Source: Allobosea lathyri
Lineage (GTDB): Bacteria > Pseudomonadota > Alphaproteobacteria > Rhizobiales > Beijerinckiaceae
DNA: 64,000 nt
Direction of reading: 5' to 3'
NCBI RefSeq assembly: GCF_900108245.1
Contig: NZ_FNUY01000003.1
Location: 186,001-250,000 of the forward strand
The notes below the pieces were generated by a model. That model ran no database searches, had not been told where the DNA came from, and worked only from the letters and a program-made list of their open reading frames with translations. Shown here piece by piece: positions 28,961 to 36,476 of this stretch; within the stretch, counting starts at the first letter, position 1, and the number at the start of each line of letters is the position of its first letter. Both the position numbers and the translations under genes were made by a program.

Positions 28961-29245
28961 ATGACCAAGCAACGAGAGAACCCCGCTTTGCTGGATGAAC
29001 GCATCACGACCGATCCGGCCGCCGAGGGTATCGTGACCCAGCCGCCCGATAGCAGTAGGCGCGTTGGCGACAGAACGAATGTGCACGATGCCGGCAGCGA
29101 CGCGAACGACACGATTGACGGCTTGACGGAGTCCGAAGACGCCGTTCGGCAAGCCGCTGAAGACATCCCGACCGGACAATCGCGGCGCGGCCCGACTGAA
29201 GCGATTCCCGTGTTTGACAGGGGTGGCCTGCCCCCCAAGGTCTGA
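28961..29245 (+). CDS. Small hydrophilic protein, unknown
   Basis: A 94-aa acidic, probably disordered protein (MTKQRENPALLDERITTDPA then VHDAGSDANDTIDGLTESED). AGGAGG lies nine bases before the ATG. A weak GGAAC-N16-GCTT upstream is not counted as a promoter. No family recognised. Confidence 0.65.
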   Translation: MTKQRENPALLDERITTDPAAEGIVTQPPDSSRRVGDRTNVHDAGSDANDTIDGLTESEDAVRQAAEDIPTGQSRRGPTEAIPVFDRGGLPPKV

Positions 29246-29353
29246 TCGATGGTCAGGCGAGCCCCGCTGGCCGGCGGCAAGAAGACGCGCGCCCAGCCTC
29301 AGCCATCAGTTCACAAACGATGCGTACTCGCGGCTAGAAGGACGTAAAATCAG

Positions 29354-29539
29354 ATGCCTGAGAATGATCGGGAAGACCTGGACAATCGTATCGCCATCGC
29401 TCGCAACAATATCGCCAATCTGACCGAGCAGGCAGCGGCGGCGTCGGGGGCTGGTATCGAAGAAAGCCTGGCCACCAGGCTAAGCGAGCAACAGGCTCGG
29501 CTCGACGAACTCCTGCAGAAGCGCCAGGCTCTGGGTTAG
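29354..29539 (+). CDS. Small coiled-coil protein
   Basis: A 61-aa protein, mostly helical with heptad-like spacing (IAIARNNIANLTEQAAAAS and LATRLSEQQARLDELLQKRQ). The ATG at 29354 is preceded by an AGAAGGA-like site. Function unknown. Confidence 0.6.
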   Translation: MPENDREDLDNRIAIARNNIANLTEQAAAASGAGIEESLATRLSEQQARLDELLQKRQALG

Positions 29540-29647
29540 TTCGATCTGGCCGATCGCCAGCAAGCGACTTTGCGGTCGGGAGCGCTGGTGGCCAGGCCCG
29601 CCAGTTGCGGCTCAGACGACGATGCTTGAGATTCGTTCCAACGGTTA

Positions 29648-29672
29648 GGAACTGTCGAGGCGGAAGACGGTT
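29648..29672 (+). promoter_or_regulatory. EcfG-type stress promoter
   Basis: GGAAC (29648-29652), 16 bases, GGTT (29669-29672), 36 bp before the ATG at 29708. Confidence 0.68.
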
Positions 29673-29707
29673 GAGATGACAGAGTTGTTCGTTGTGTAGG
29701 TGTCGCC

Positions 29708-29968
29708 ATGACAAGCAGCCTTAGCGAAGCCAGCCCCCTCTCAGACCTTCAAAATAGCTGGCCCAGAGAGCTTTACCGGGAGCATTGCCAGGACGAAGAG
29801 GGCAATCCCTATGTCGTGATCGTCTGGCAGGAGCGCCCGGGGTTGGGCATAACGACCTACACCCTCGAAGACGGTTCGCCAGTGACCTATGAGGACGGCT
29901 GCGATTTCCAGATCGTGGCCACGGGCAAGTTCATCACCCGCTGCGAAGACCCCGACGCTGAAACGTAG
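29708..29968 (+). CDS. Hypothetical small protein
   Basis: An 86-aa acidic protein (MTSSLSEASPLSDLQNSWPR; VVIVWQERPGLGITTYTLEDGSP). The pattern suggests a small beta domain. It has a stress-type promoter and starts a run of three small genes (29708, 29977, 30083). Confidence 0.62.
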   Translation: MTSSLSEASPLSDLQNSWPRELYREHCQDEEGNPYVVIVWQERPGLGITTYTLEDGSPVTYEDGCDFQIVATGKFITRCEDPDAET

Positions 29969-29976
29969 GTACCGCC

Positions 29977-30060
29977 ATGAAGATATTCTGGTGGATATGG
30001 ACCGCATGCGTCGCTGCATCCGTCACCATGATCGTGACTGTGTTGGCGCTGACGGCCTAG
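29977..30060 (+). CDS. 27-aa membrane microprotein
   Basis: ATG 29977 lies eight bases after the previous gene's stop and opens 27 codons: MKIFWWIWTAC and VAASVTMIVTVLALTA. This is nearly all a single hydrophobic span of the type seen in small alphaproteobacterial membrane peptides. Probably cotranscribed with the 86-aa gene. Confidence 0.5.
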   Translation: MKIFWWIWTACVAASVTMIVTVLALTA

Positions 30061-30082
30061 ACAGGCGGCAAGGAGATTCCCT

Positions 30083-30352
30083 GTGCCTGCCCGCGACTAC
30101 GCAAATCACCCTCTCGTCCGGTCCGAATTCACCGGGCAGATGATTTCGACCCATTCCGAAGAGTGGAGGCACGAGTGCGAAGTCGCCTATCTGCTCGCGA
30201 TGCCGCTGCCGAAGCGCAACCTCTTCCTGGATGGCGTCTCGGGCTCAACCGATCGCGATGAGCGCGGCATCAAGGGCGTACGCGGCGAAGCCGCCGTGGC
30301 GGTCCTGCGCTCGGAGATCCAGCGGCTCAGTGAGATCCGGCAGCGCGGATAA
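30083..30352 (+). CDS. Hypothetical small protein
   Basis: An 89-aa protein from GTG 30083 behind AGGAGA. It contains WRHECEVAYLLAMPLPKRN, DRDERGIKGVRGEAAVAVLR and a terminal helix. I have the impression of a conserved small alphaproteobacterial family but cannot name it. Third in the run beginning at 29708. Confidence 0.65.
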   Translation: MPARDYANHPLVRSEFTGQMISTHSEEWRHECEVAYLLAMPLPKRNLFLDGVSGSTDRDERGIKGVRGEAAVAVLRSEIQRLSEIRQRG

Positions 30353-30420
30353 TCGAACGGCTCGTCGACGCCTTCTGCGATCAGAGCACTTCGGGTCTGG
30401 ACGACAGCAAACCCCGCCTC

Positions 30421-30837
30421 CTATGCGCGCTTCTGAATCTGCTGGATGTAGCGATGGTCCGTATGACGTCCGGCATAGTCGCGGTCGATCTCGTCAATGA
30501 GGCGATCAGCTTCCTTCGGATCTACACTGCGCAGGATGGCATCGAGTTTTGCTTCCATGCGGTCATCGCCCTCCTTTGACTGAGGAGAACCGACATGAAG
30601 CAGCAGGGCCAGACCCGCGACCTGCCAGAGCAGTTGGAGGAATTCGGACTGCCAGTTCTCCAACGTATCGCGCATCATTTCGATGAGGTAGCCGTTGACG
30701 TTGGCTGCCTGCGCATGCTCGGCCTGTTGCTGGACATAAGCGAACCAGCCAAAAACCCAGTGTCCGACCAAGCTGACCAAGAAAAAACCGCCCGTCACCC
30801 AGGCAAATCCGTAGCGTGTGAAAATCGATCGGTTCAT
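30421..30837 (-). CDS. DUF6766 family membrane protein
   Basis: A 138-aa protein with two hydrophobic segments (FAWVTGGFFLVSLVGHWVFGW and the LLWQVAGLALLLHVGS region). The ENWQSEFLQ motif followed by a GSPQSKEG tail recalls DUF6766 proteins. ATG 30837 follows GGAGGAT; a longer frame upstream is Arg/Pro-rich and non-coding. The C-terminal 45 residues are an extra charged helix. Function unknown; the promoter is of the stress type. Confidence 0.75.
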   Translation of the reverse strand: MNRSIFTRYGFAWVTGGFFLVSLVGHWVFGWFAYVQQQAEHAQAANVNGYLIEMMRDTLENWQSEFLQLLWQVAGLALLLHVGSPQSKEGDDRMEAKLDAILRSVDPKEADRLIDEIDRDYAGRHTDHRYIQQIQKRA

Positions 30838-30858
30838 GGCGTCATCCTCCGCACTTCT

Positions 30859-30883
30859 AACCGATCGGAGGGCGCTCAGTTCC
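30859..30883 (-). promoter_or_regulatory. EcfG-type stress promoter
   Basis: Minus strand GGAAC-N16-GGTT (plus strand AACC 30859-30862, GTTCC 30879-30883), 22 bp upstream of the ATG at 30837. Confidence 0.68.
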
Positions 30884-31095
30884 TGCATTGCCTCGATCGA
30901 GGCTCTCTGGCGCTCCGGCGCCGGTTGGCGACGATGTCGTCTGGGTTTCCGCAGAGCAAAAGGAGGCCGCCGCCCCTGGGGACGACGGCCGACGACACGG
31001 GAACGAACACCACCCGAAGGTGATCGCCAAGCGGGCTGAAGACTCGGCGACACCCAATAAACGCTGATGAAGCCTGTCAGGTTTCGGCGACTACA

Positions 31096-31125
31096 GAAAA
31101 TCCCGCCGGCCGGGGCCGGCGGGAT
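31096..31125 (-). terminator. Rho-independent terminator
   Basis: ATCCCGCCGG (31100-31109) pairs with CCGGCGGGAT (31116-31125); on the minus strand it is followed by TTTTCTG. It lies 29 bp past the stop of the 31154-31690 gene. Confidence 0.75.
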
Positions 31126-31153
31126 CGCTGCGGAATATTTCTAGTCGCTGGGC

Positions 31154-31690
31154 TCAGACGCCAGGGTACTTGTAAGGATCTGCGCTTTCGTCGAAGCGCG
31201 TCCAGCCCTCTCGCCTGTACTCCTCGCGGCGCGCGACCGGATCGATCGGCGTTGCGCCGTCCATGATGCTTTCGACAGTTGGGACCTGGTCGTCGCTGGC
31301 TTGCACGGAAACCACTGTGGCACCCCTGCGCACCGTTTCGGCATAGTAGTGGGCGTCGTCTTCACTCATGCCAGATGACGTCATCGCGCCGACTAATCCG
31401 CCTGCCGCGGCGCCCGCTGCCGCTCCGGCTGCTGTCGCGGCCAGCCAACCGGCGGCCACGACCGGTCCGATCCCTGGAATGGCAATCATTCCAAGGCCTG
31501 CCAGCAGACCCGCAGCCCCACCAATGCCAGCGCCGATACTAGCGCCCTCGCCAGCATTGCTGTCGTCCGCTTCGTCCCGCCGGCCAACGACGCTCATGTC
31601 CTCGTCGGCGACGCCGGCATCCTTCAGGCGAGAGACGACGCCCGCGGCGTCTTCATAGGTGTCGTAGGAACGCGTAATGGTCCGGTTCAT
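31154..31690 (-). CDS. General-stress-like protein with glycine-zipper segment
   Basis: A 178-aa protein. N-terminal about 40 residues (SYDTYEDAAGVVSRLKDAGVADEDMSVVGRR) match the YflT/GsiB-like heat-induced stress domain. The middle (about 50-105) is glycine/alanine-rich and hydrophobic (GIGGAAGLLAGLGMIAIPGIG), likely membrane-inserting. The tail carries EEYRREGWTRFDESADPY, seen in alphaproteobacterial relatives. It lies 14 bp behind the PepSY-like gene and probably shares its transcript. Confidence 0.8.
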   Translation of the reverse strand: MNRTITRSYDTYEDAAGVVSRLKDAGVADEDMSVVGRRDEADDSNAGEGASIGAGIGGAAGLLAGLGMIAIPGIGPVVAAGWLAATAAGAAAGAAAGGLVGAMTSSGMSEDDAHYYAETVRRGATVVSVQASDDQVPTVESIMDGATPIDPVARREEYRREGWTRFDESADPYKYPGV

Positions 31691-31704
31691 GGCATTTGCT
31701 CCCT

Positions 31705-32001
31705 TCAGTTACGAACGATGTTGCCGCGATAGTCGACGGACACGCCGACCGACTGACCGCCGTGAGTGGCCTTGCCTTTCCAGACGCCATTCTCGTCCTT
31801 CTTCAGATCGGTGACGGCGGTGTAGCCGTTGGCTTCGAGGCGGCTCTTCGCCTGGCCTTCCGTGAAGCTATTGGCTCCCGGCAACGGAGCATTTGCGTCG
31901 GCCGGCGCAGGTGACGGCGCGGGCGACGTCGTCGACGTTTGAGCCATGGCGCCGAAGGAGGCTGCGGTGGCGATCAAGGACATGATGATCAGTTTTTTCA
32001 T
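31705..32001 (-). CDS. Secreted PepSY-like small protein
   Basis: A 98-aa protein with signal peptide (MKKLIIMSLIATAASFGAMAQ), a Pro/Ala linker and a PepSY-like fold (AKSRLEANGYTAVTDLKKDENGVWKG then VDYRGNIV). PepSY domains often inhibit or modulate periplasmic enzymes. It is first in a two-gene unit with the stress protein at 31154. Confidence 0.78.
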   Translation of the reverse strand: MKKLIIMSLIATAASFGAMAQTSTTSPAPSPAPADANAPLPGANSFTEGQAKSRLEANGYTAVTDLKKDENGVWKGKATHGGQSVGVSVDYRGNIVRN

Positions 32002-32044
32002 TGTGGTGCTCCCAAGCTGACGGCGATGCCGCTGTGCCCAAGAA

Positions 32045-32070
32045 AACGGCGCCCGGCGCGGTTTGGTTCC
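32045..32070 (-). promoter_or_regulatory. EcfG-type stress promoter
   Basis: Minus strand GGAAC-N17-CGTT (plus strand AACG 32045-32048, GTTCC 32066-32070), 44 bp upstream of the ATG at 32001. Confidence 0.68.
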
Positions 32071-32271
32071 GTTTCAGGTTGAAGAGACGTCTCGGAGCAA
32101 AAAGTGCCGTCATCCGGGGCCGGAGGGCAGGCGGGAAATGCCCCAGGAGGAGAGCGGCCAATTGCGGGAGCATCGCCGGCTTTGACTGCCGCCGCCGCAC
32201 CGATCTGATTGCAAAAGGGGTTGAACGGTTCGGCGGGGGTGTCGCGGTAGTCCGGCAACCGCCAAAAGCGC

Positions 32272-32550
32272 CTAACTGAGATAGAGCAGAAGTCCGATGG
32301 CTATTGCGACAATCGAGGCTGCTGCCAACGCGCTCCATATCGCGCGAAGCGGCTTGCCCTCCGTGCTTGCGCGTTCGCGGGAAACGTCGGCTCCACGGTT
32401 CTCATACGCATCGATCGCAGCGATCCAACCCAATCTTTCAGCGTCGGCTGTGGAGCCTCTCTTTGCATCCCGCAGCTCCGTTACCCGGAACTCCGCGAGC
32501 GCCAGCTCTCTGTCATCGGCGATGACGATCAATGGAGGTGGTGGTTTCAT
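32272..32550 (-). CDS. Small protein with C-terminal membrane anchor
   Basis: A 92-aa protein: charged helical N-terminal domain (DDRELALAEFRVTELRDAKRG) and a final membrane helix (IWSALAAASIVAIAIGLLLYLS), so a tail-anchored topology. The stress-type -10 element ends only nine bases before the ATG, leaving almost no leader; either the mRNA is leaderless or translation starts lower. No family recognised. Confidence 0.68.
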   Translation of the reverse strand: MKPPPPLIVIADDRELALAEFRVTELRDAKRGSTADAERLGWIAAIDAYENRGADVSRERASTEGKPLRAIWSALAAASIVAIAIGLLLYLS

Positions 32551-32558
32551 AGCGGCGA

Positions 32559-32583
32559 AACGATTTTAGCTAAGAACGGTTCC
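32559..32583 (-). promoter_or_regulatory. EcfG-type stress promoter
   Basis: Minus strand GGAAC-N16-CGTT (plus strand AACG 32559-32562, GTTCC 32579-32583), a full consensus match, nine bases before the start at 32550. Confidence 0.7.
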
Positions 32584-32592
32584 GCGTTGGAC

Positions 32593-32772
32593 CTACAATA
32601 AACCTCGGACCTCACAATAAACACGGACGGCTTCCTGCGTGGCCAACAACTCCAGCCACTCTGCGGTGTCCGGACTGGGCTCTCCGAGCTCGGCAATCCG
32701 CTTCACGGCAGCCTCAAACTCATCGGCATTAGCGAGACGTATAATAGGGGCTTCAGGCGGCAGATTCGGCAT
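32593..32772 (-). CDS. 59-aa small protein
   Basis: A 59-codon frame opens at ATG 32772: MPNLPPEAPIIRLANADEFE, then a helical stretch (AAVKRIAELG), PSPDTAEWLELLATQE and a short tail. Amino acid composition and the amphipathic pattern look like a real protein. It is close to the response regulator stop (32878) and on the same strand, so it may be cotranscribed. Confidence 0.55.
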   Translation of the reverse strand: MPNLPPEAPIIRLANADEFEAAVKRIAELGEPSPDTAEWLELLATQEAVRVYCEVRGLL

Positions 32773-32850
32773 GCCTCATGATATCAGGCAGCGGCGCCTT
32801 GAAAAGATCTGCCGGAGCCTTGGAACGCTGCCGAACCGGCGCGATTCATC

Positions 32851-32886
32851 GAAATCCAGTCAGGCGCGGAAATCCAGTCAGGCGCG
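32851..32886. repeat. Two perfect 18-bp tandem copies
   Basis: GAAATCCAGTCAGGCGCG at 32851-32868 and 32869-32886; the second copy covers the stop of the response regulator gene. Confidence 0.9.
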
Positions 32887-33270
32887 CTGCCGGTAGAGAT
32901 TGTCCGCCGAACTGAGAGCCCAGAAAGCTTCCGCAACAGCTTCCGTTGGACTTGGTTTTTCAACCCAGTGCCCCATCGAAAATACCGGACTGCATTGTCG
33001 GTCGTTCGGATTGGAGCCGGTAAAAACGACAAATGGTATGTGCCGCTCGACGAGGGCAAGGGCCACCTCCGTGCAATCGCCGTCGGCCAACTGGATATCC
33101 AACACGACAAGATCGGGGGCGTTCTCAGCTAACCAGGTCATCGCGTCACGACAGGTCGTTGCGACATGAGCGACATTGAAACCTGCATCCGACAAGGTGG
33201 CTTCAAGATCAATCGCGACGATTGGTTGCGCTTCGAGAATGAGGATGGACTGATGTTTTGGGGAACGCAT
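32878..33270 (-). CDS. Single-domain response regulator
   Basis: A 130-aa receiver domain. Phosphoacceptor Asp is in DLVVLDIQLADGD (near residue 53), the Thr of switch is in PFVVFTGSNP, and the Lys in HWVEKPSP. No output domain follows, as in many alphaproteobacterial stand-alone receivers of stress signalling. ATG 33270 follows GAGGAGA; an upstream in-frame start at 33363 is unlikely. The cognate kinase is not in the window. Confidence 0.88.
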   Translation of the reverse strand: MRSPKHQSILILEAQPIVAIDLEATLSDAGFNVAHVATTCRDAMTWLAENAPDLVVLDIQLADGDCTEVALALVERHIPFVVFTGSNPNDRQCSPVFSMGHWVEKPSPTEAVAEAFWALSSADNLYRQRA

Positions 33271-34105
33271 GAGCAAGTCTCCTCGCCCCGGGGGAAGGAA
33301 CGCAGTCAGTGTCACGTCGGTCATCAGAGTTTTCAAACCCCTGATGCGCCCGCAGACGAGCAATTCGCAGGGGTAAGCCAGCTAATGAACGCAAGCGTCC
33401 AGTTTATCCAGGCTTGGCCTTCACAAATGCGTCCGCCAAATCAGTCTGGACCGCGCTTTTGGCGGCGACATTATCACAAGTTAAGTTTGGTCAATTGACC
33501 GGGTTTCCTCTGCCGCTCGGCCGGTCGCTGCCTTGTAGACCAAGAACGAGCGTCCTGCCGGCGGTAGACGCCCGCCGGCCAAAAAGGGGGGAAGCCTGCG
33601 GGCAGCGTGGCGTCTTGCAGCGCGACCGAAAAACCCAGGCTGGGGTTCCGGTTCCATCCGAAGCGGAAGTGCAACGCCTTGTCCCGGCGTCGAGGCTTCC
33701 GTCCTATGCGATGGCGCGCCGTTGAAGGCTCTCCCATGTCGCCATGGCCCGACGCAGGCCGAGACGGATCGCATCATTGACCTCGGACAGTCGCCCTAAT
33801 CTCCCAGTTCTCCCGCGGCCTCTTCATAATCCTCGGCAGAATGACGCGTGATCAGGAGGCAGGAAGTTCCATGAAATCCTGCATTTCGCAAAGAAATAGA
33901 AAAGAAATCGGCTCGAACGATGCAGCGCCGAATTCAGATGACTTACCGCGGTGGAGAGCGCATTGTTATCTCAGGTGCTGTTAGAAACAGATCATATGTT
34001 GCTTTCAATAAGCAACCTATCTTGGCGACCTCGCCTGTGATTTGACGATAAAATCAGCCGTCTACGACTGCGGGGGCTGGCCCTCTCCCGCAAGGGAGCG
34101 GCCTC
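33271..34105. other. Intergenic region without recognised gene
   Basis: About 835 bp. Open frames on both strands between 33414 and 33777 have an Arg/Pro-rich composition with no known signature and no good ribosome site. No RNA gene or clear hairpin was identified. Confidence 0.5.
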
Positions 34106-34843
34106 ATGAATGATGTTTCCTCCGAGAGGCTTGCGCCCCTCGTGCGCAAGCTCGCAAGCCTGGGTAGGCTTTCTCAACCTGAAATCGACGCCGTAAAAGC
34201 TCTTCCCATCACGATCCGGGACATGAAGGCGGGACAGGATCTCGTGCGTCAGGGCGACCGCCCGTCGCAGGCCTGCCTGATGCTCGACGGAATGAGCTAC
34301 CGCTTCAAAATTGTCGGCGATGGAGCCCGGCAGATCCTCTCGTATCATATTTCGGGCGATATTCCCGATCTGCAGAGCCTGTATCTCGTCAGCACGGATC
34401 ACACGCTTTCGACGTTGATGTCGAGCAGGGTGGCCTTTATCCCACATAGGTCGTTGCACCATTTAATCGAAACCCATCCGCGACTGGGCGGCCTTCTCTG
34501 GCGCGACACGCTGATCGACGGCTCGATTTTCCGGGAGTGGATGTGCAGCATGGGGCGGCGATCTGCCCCGACCCGTGTCGCTCACTTGCTGTGCGAACTT
34601 GTCGTGCGCTATCGAAATGCCGGACTGGCTGCCGAGATGACGATCCCATTCGGTCTGACCCAGATCAATATCGGTGACTCGCTGGGACTCTCTGTCGTTC
34701 ACGTGAACCGGGTGTTTCGAGATTTGAAGCGAGACCGACTGATTTCCGTCTCCGGGCGAAAGCTTACGGTGTTGCAATGGGCAGAATTGAAGCGCGCCGG
34801 GGACTTTGATCCGGACTACCTGCATCTGGCGCCCGAAGGCTGA
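34106..34843 (+). CDS. Crp/Fnr family transcriptional regulator
   Basis: A 245-aa regulator. N-terminal cyclic-nucleotide-type beta barrel (VRQGDRPSQACLMLDGMSYRFKIVGDGARQILSYHISGDIPDLQ) and C-terminal winged helix (LTQINIGDSLGLSVVHVNRVFRDLKRDRLISVSGRKLTV). No four-cysteine Fnr cluster, so it is not an oxygen sensor of that type. It belongs to the alphaproteobacterial group with paralogues of unclear signals. Confidence 0.9.
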   Translation: MNDVSSERLAPLVRKLASLGRLSQPEIDAVKALPITIRDMKAGQDLVRQGDRPSQACLMLDGMSYRFKIVGDGARQILSYHISGDIPDLQSLYLVSTDHTLSTLMSSRVAFIPHRSLHHLIETHPRLGGLLWRDTLIDGSIFREWMCSMGRRSAPTRVAHLLCELVVRYRNAGLAAEMTIPFGLTQINIGDSLGLSVVHVNRVFRDLKRDRLISVSGRKLTVLQWAELKRAGDFDPDYLHLAPEG

Positions 34844-34850
34844 CGTCATT

Positions 34851-35108
34851 TCAGTTGCCGGCGCCGGGCAAGCCTTTCTCCCAGTGGCCTTCGAAGATCA
34901 GCGTCGCCGAATAGAGCAAAGTCCGCGCGTTGGCGCGCACCGCCACCCTGAAAGTTCGACTGGTACCGTCGGGAAGGCTATCGGCCGCCATATCGCGCAA
35001 TGCCCGAATGGCGGCATTGCGTGCTGCGCCCGGATCAGCGAATTCAAACCCTTCACGGTCCACGACGCTGGTGGTTCCATCATCGGTATCGACGAAGTAG
35101 CGCGGCAT
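34851..35108 (-). CDS. DUF6894 family protein
   Basis: An 85-aa protein opening MPRYFVDTDDGTTSVVDREG, the DUF6894 hallmark, with the following AARNAAIRALRDMAAD helix. AGAGG lies before ATG 35108; upstream codons are rejected. A second family member lies at 36137. Function unknown. It is convergent with the Crp-type gene, with only seven bases between stops. Confidence 0.85.
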   Translation of the reverse strand: MPRYFVDTDDGTTSVVDREGFEFADPGAARNAAIRALRDMAADSLPDGTSRTFRVAVRANARTLLYSATLIFEGHWEKGLPGAGN

Positions 35109-35179
35109 CGTGGACCTCTTTCTATCGGCCTGTCGCTGACGCCATGCTGATCTCATAGCCGCGTCATGCCAAGAGGGCA

Positions 35180-35430
35180 TGAATGATCCAATTATGCTGA
35201 TCGCGCATGTGCGTGAACAATTCCACAGCGAAGTCTAGACGCCTGAAGAAATTGATGAATGGCCTGAGCTTGCGCAAACACTAGTGCCCGATCATGTGAT
35301 GGATGAATGTACCTGCATTAGCCTGTGTTGATTTATGCTTATGCCAAGCTTGATTTATTTTCCACTTGCTTGAGGGTGGCGAGCCCGGCCGTCAGCCCGG
35401 CGTTTGAGAAAAGATGCGTCGGGCTTTTTT
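35180..35430 (+). ncRNA. Candidate small RNA ending at an orphan terminator
   Basis: AGCCCGGCG (35394-35402) pairs with CGTCGGGCT (35417-35425) with one mismatch, followed by TTTTTT, a plus-strand Rho-independent terminator. No plus-strand gene lies upstream within 335 bp, so an untranslated RNA could end here. The 5' end is unknown. Confidence 0.35.
35394..35430 (+). terminator. Rho-independent terminator
   Basis: Stem AGCCCGGCG/CGTCGGGCT, loop of 14 bases, then a run of six T (35425-35430). Confidence 0.7.
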
Positions 35431-35531
35431 CTCGCTTGGAGACGTCGCCTTATCACAAGATAATTTGCGAGGCGCTCGGTTCGGTTACGGTCGCGTGACC
35501 AGCCAATAGCTCAGTCGACCGGAGGCACATT

Positions 35532-35834
35532 ATGACTCCGCAATACGCTGCTATCAGCACGCACGTGGATCGAGGATCCTACAAGGTGGACGTGCCCCTG
35601 GATCCCCCGACGCTGCTGCCGCGCTTGCACGACATCGGGATATGGCTGATGGAATGGGAAATTCCGCATCAAGCCCGCGTCTCGATGCAGCCGCGTCACG
35701 ATCGACTGCGTATCAGCTTTCCAGACGAGCGGCACGCGCATGCGTTCCAGATGAAGTTCGGTGGTGTGGTCGTCGACGGCGATCCCCGCCGGGAGGCGCC
35801 TCAATCTGAAAGGGCCACGAAAGGCGCGCCGTGA
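35532..35834 (+). CDS. Hypothetical small protein
   Basis: A 100-aa protein starting MTPQYAAISTHVDRGSYKVD; no signal peptide or membrane segment. The pattern (LHDIGIWLMEWEIPHQARV; LRISFPDERHAHAFQMKFGG) looks like a small ferredoxin-like fold. A strong CCGGAGG precedes the ATG. No family recognised. Confidence 0.68.
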   Translation: MTPQYAAISTHVDRGSYKVDVPLDPPTLLPRLHDIGIWLMEWEIPHQARVSMQPRHDRLRISFPDERHAHAFQMKFGGVVVDGDPRREAPQSERATKGAP

Positions 35835-35859
35835 TTACCGATGGATGTCATGAGGATTT

Positions 35860-36036
35860 TCAAGGAGCGCCGTCTTCAGTGAGAAGGGTGACACCATTCC
35901 AGAATGTCCCCGTGTCGATCGTGCTGAGGTCAGCAGCGATTTGTCCAGAGATGCCACGACCTCCGGTCGACATCAGGTAGTTGGCCACGATCCTTTGCCC
36001 GTTGGGCAAAAGCAACTCACCCTGACCCTGTTCCAT
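35860..36036 (-). CDS. Short beta-type protein, possibly truncated
   Basis: A 58-aa reading from ATG 36036 (MEQGQGELLLPNGQRIVANY ... ISGQIAADLSTIDTGTFWNG). It resembles the first part of small alphaproteobacterial proteins with a LPDG/SxLD pattern but stops soon after VTLLTEDG, so the end may be lost. A start at 36048 is also possible. Confidence 0.42.
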   Translation of the reverse strand: MEQGQGELLLPNGQRIVANYLMSTGGRGISGQIAADLSTIDTGTFWNGVTLLTEDGAP

Positions 36037-36136
36037 GACCGGAAACATAGGCGATCGGGGCTGCCGCGCACTATCATAGGTTTAAAAGTGCCCTTGCACC
36101 CCGAGAGCTTGCTCCCCGGCGACGCTGCGAGAACGT

Positions 36137-36370
36137 TCAGGCCCAGCTGCCCGACAGGGCCAGGCTTGCGTGATAAATTACCTTTCCGTCTGCATTCCGG
36201 ATCGAGACAGCAAACGTTCGGCAGTCACCATCAGGGATACTGTCACGGGCCATGTCAGGCAGCGCATCGAGCGCCATAATGCGCGCGCGTTTCGGGTCGG
36301 GAAGTTCATGTCCGACCTCGTCACGCACGACATCGTCGCCATCGGCTGTATCGATAAAAAAGCGTGGCAT
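36137..36370 (-). CDS. DUF6894 family protein (second copy)
   Basis: A 77-aa paralogue of the 34851 gene: MPRFFIDTADGDDVVRDEVG and the helix RARIMALDALPDMARDSIPDG. GAGGACAC lies before ATG 36370. Two copies within 1.3 kb suggest local duplication or a shared stress role. Confidence 0.85.
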   Translation of the reverse strand: MPRFFIDTADGDDVVRDEVGHELPDPKRARIMALDALPDMARDSIPDGDCRTFAVSIRNADGKVIYHASLALSGSWA

Positions 36371-36476
36371 TCTGGTGTCCTCGAAGCTCAATATACTTGG
36401 ACGGCGGATGCGTTTCGTAGAGGTCAGATTATCGCTTTCTAAATCAGTGAATTATCTCGATGCGGATGAGCTTGAA

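Noticed and set aside
33640..33665. AACC-N15-GTTCC on the plus strand
   Set aside because: The spacing is 15, outside the accepted 16-17, and no start codon follows on the minus strand.
33414..33777. Open frames on both strands in the long gap before the Crp-type gene
   Set aside because: Arg/Pro-rich translations, no ribosome site, no recognisable domain; typical of GC-rich shadow frames.
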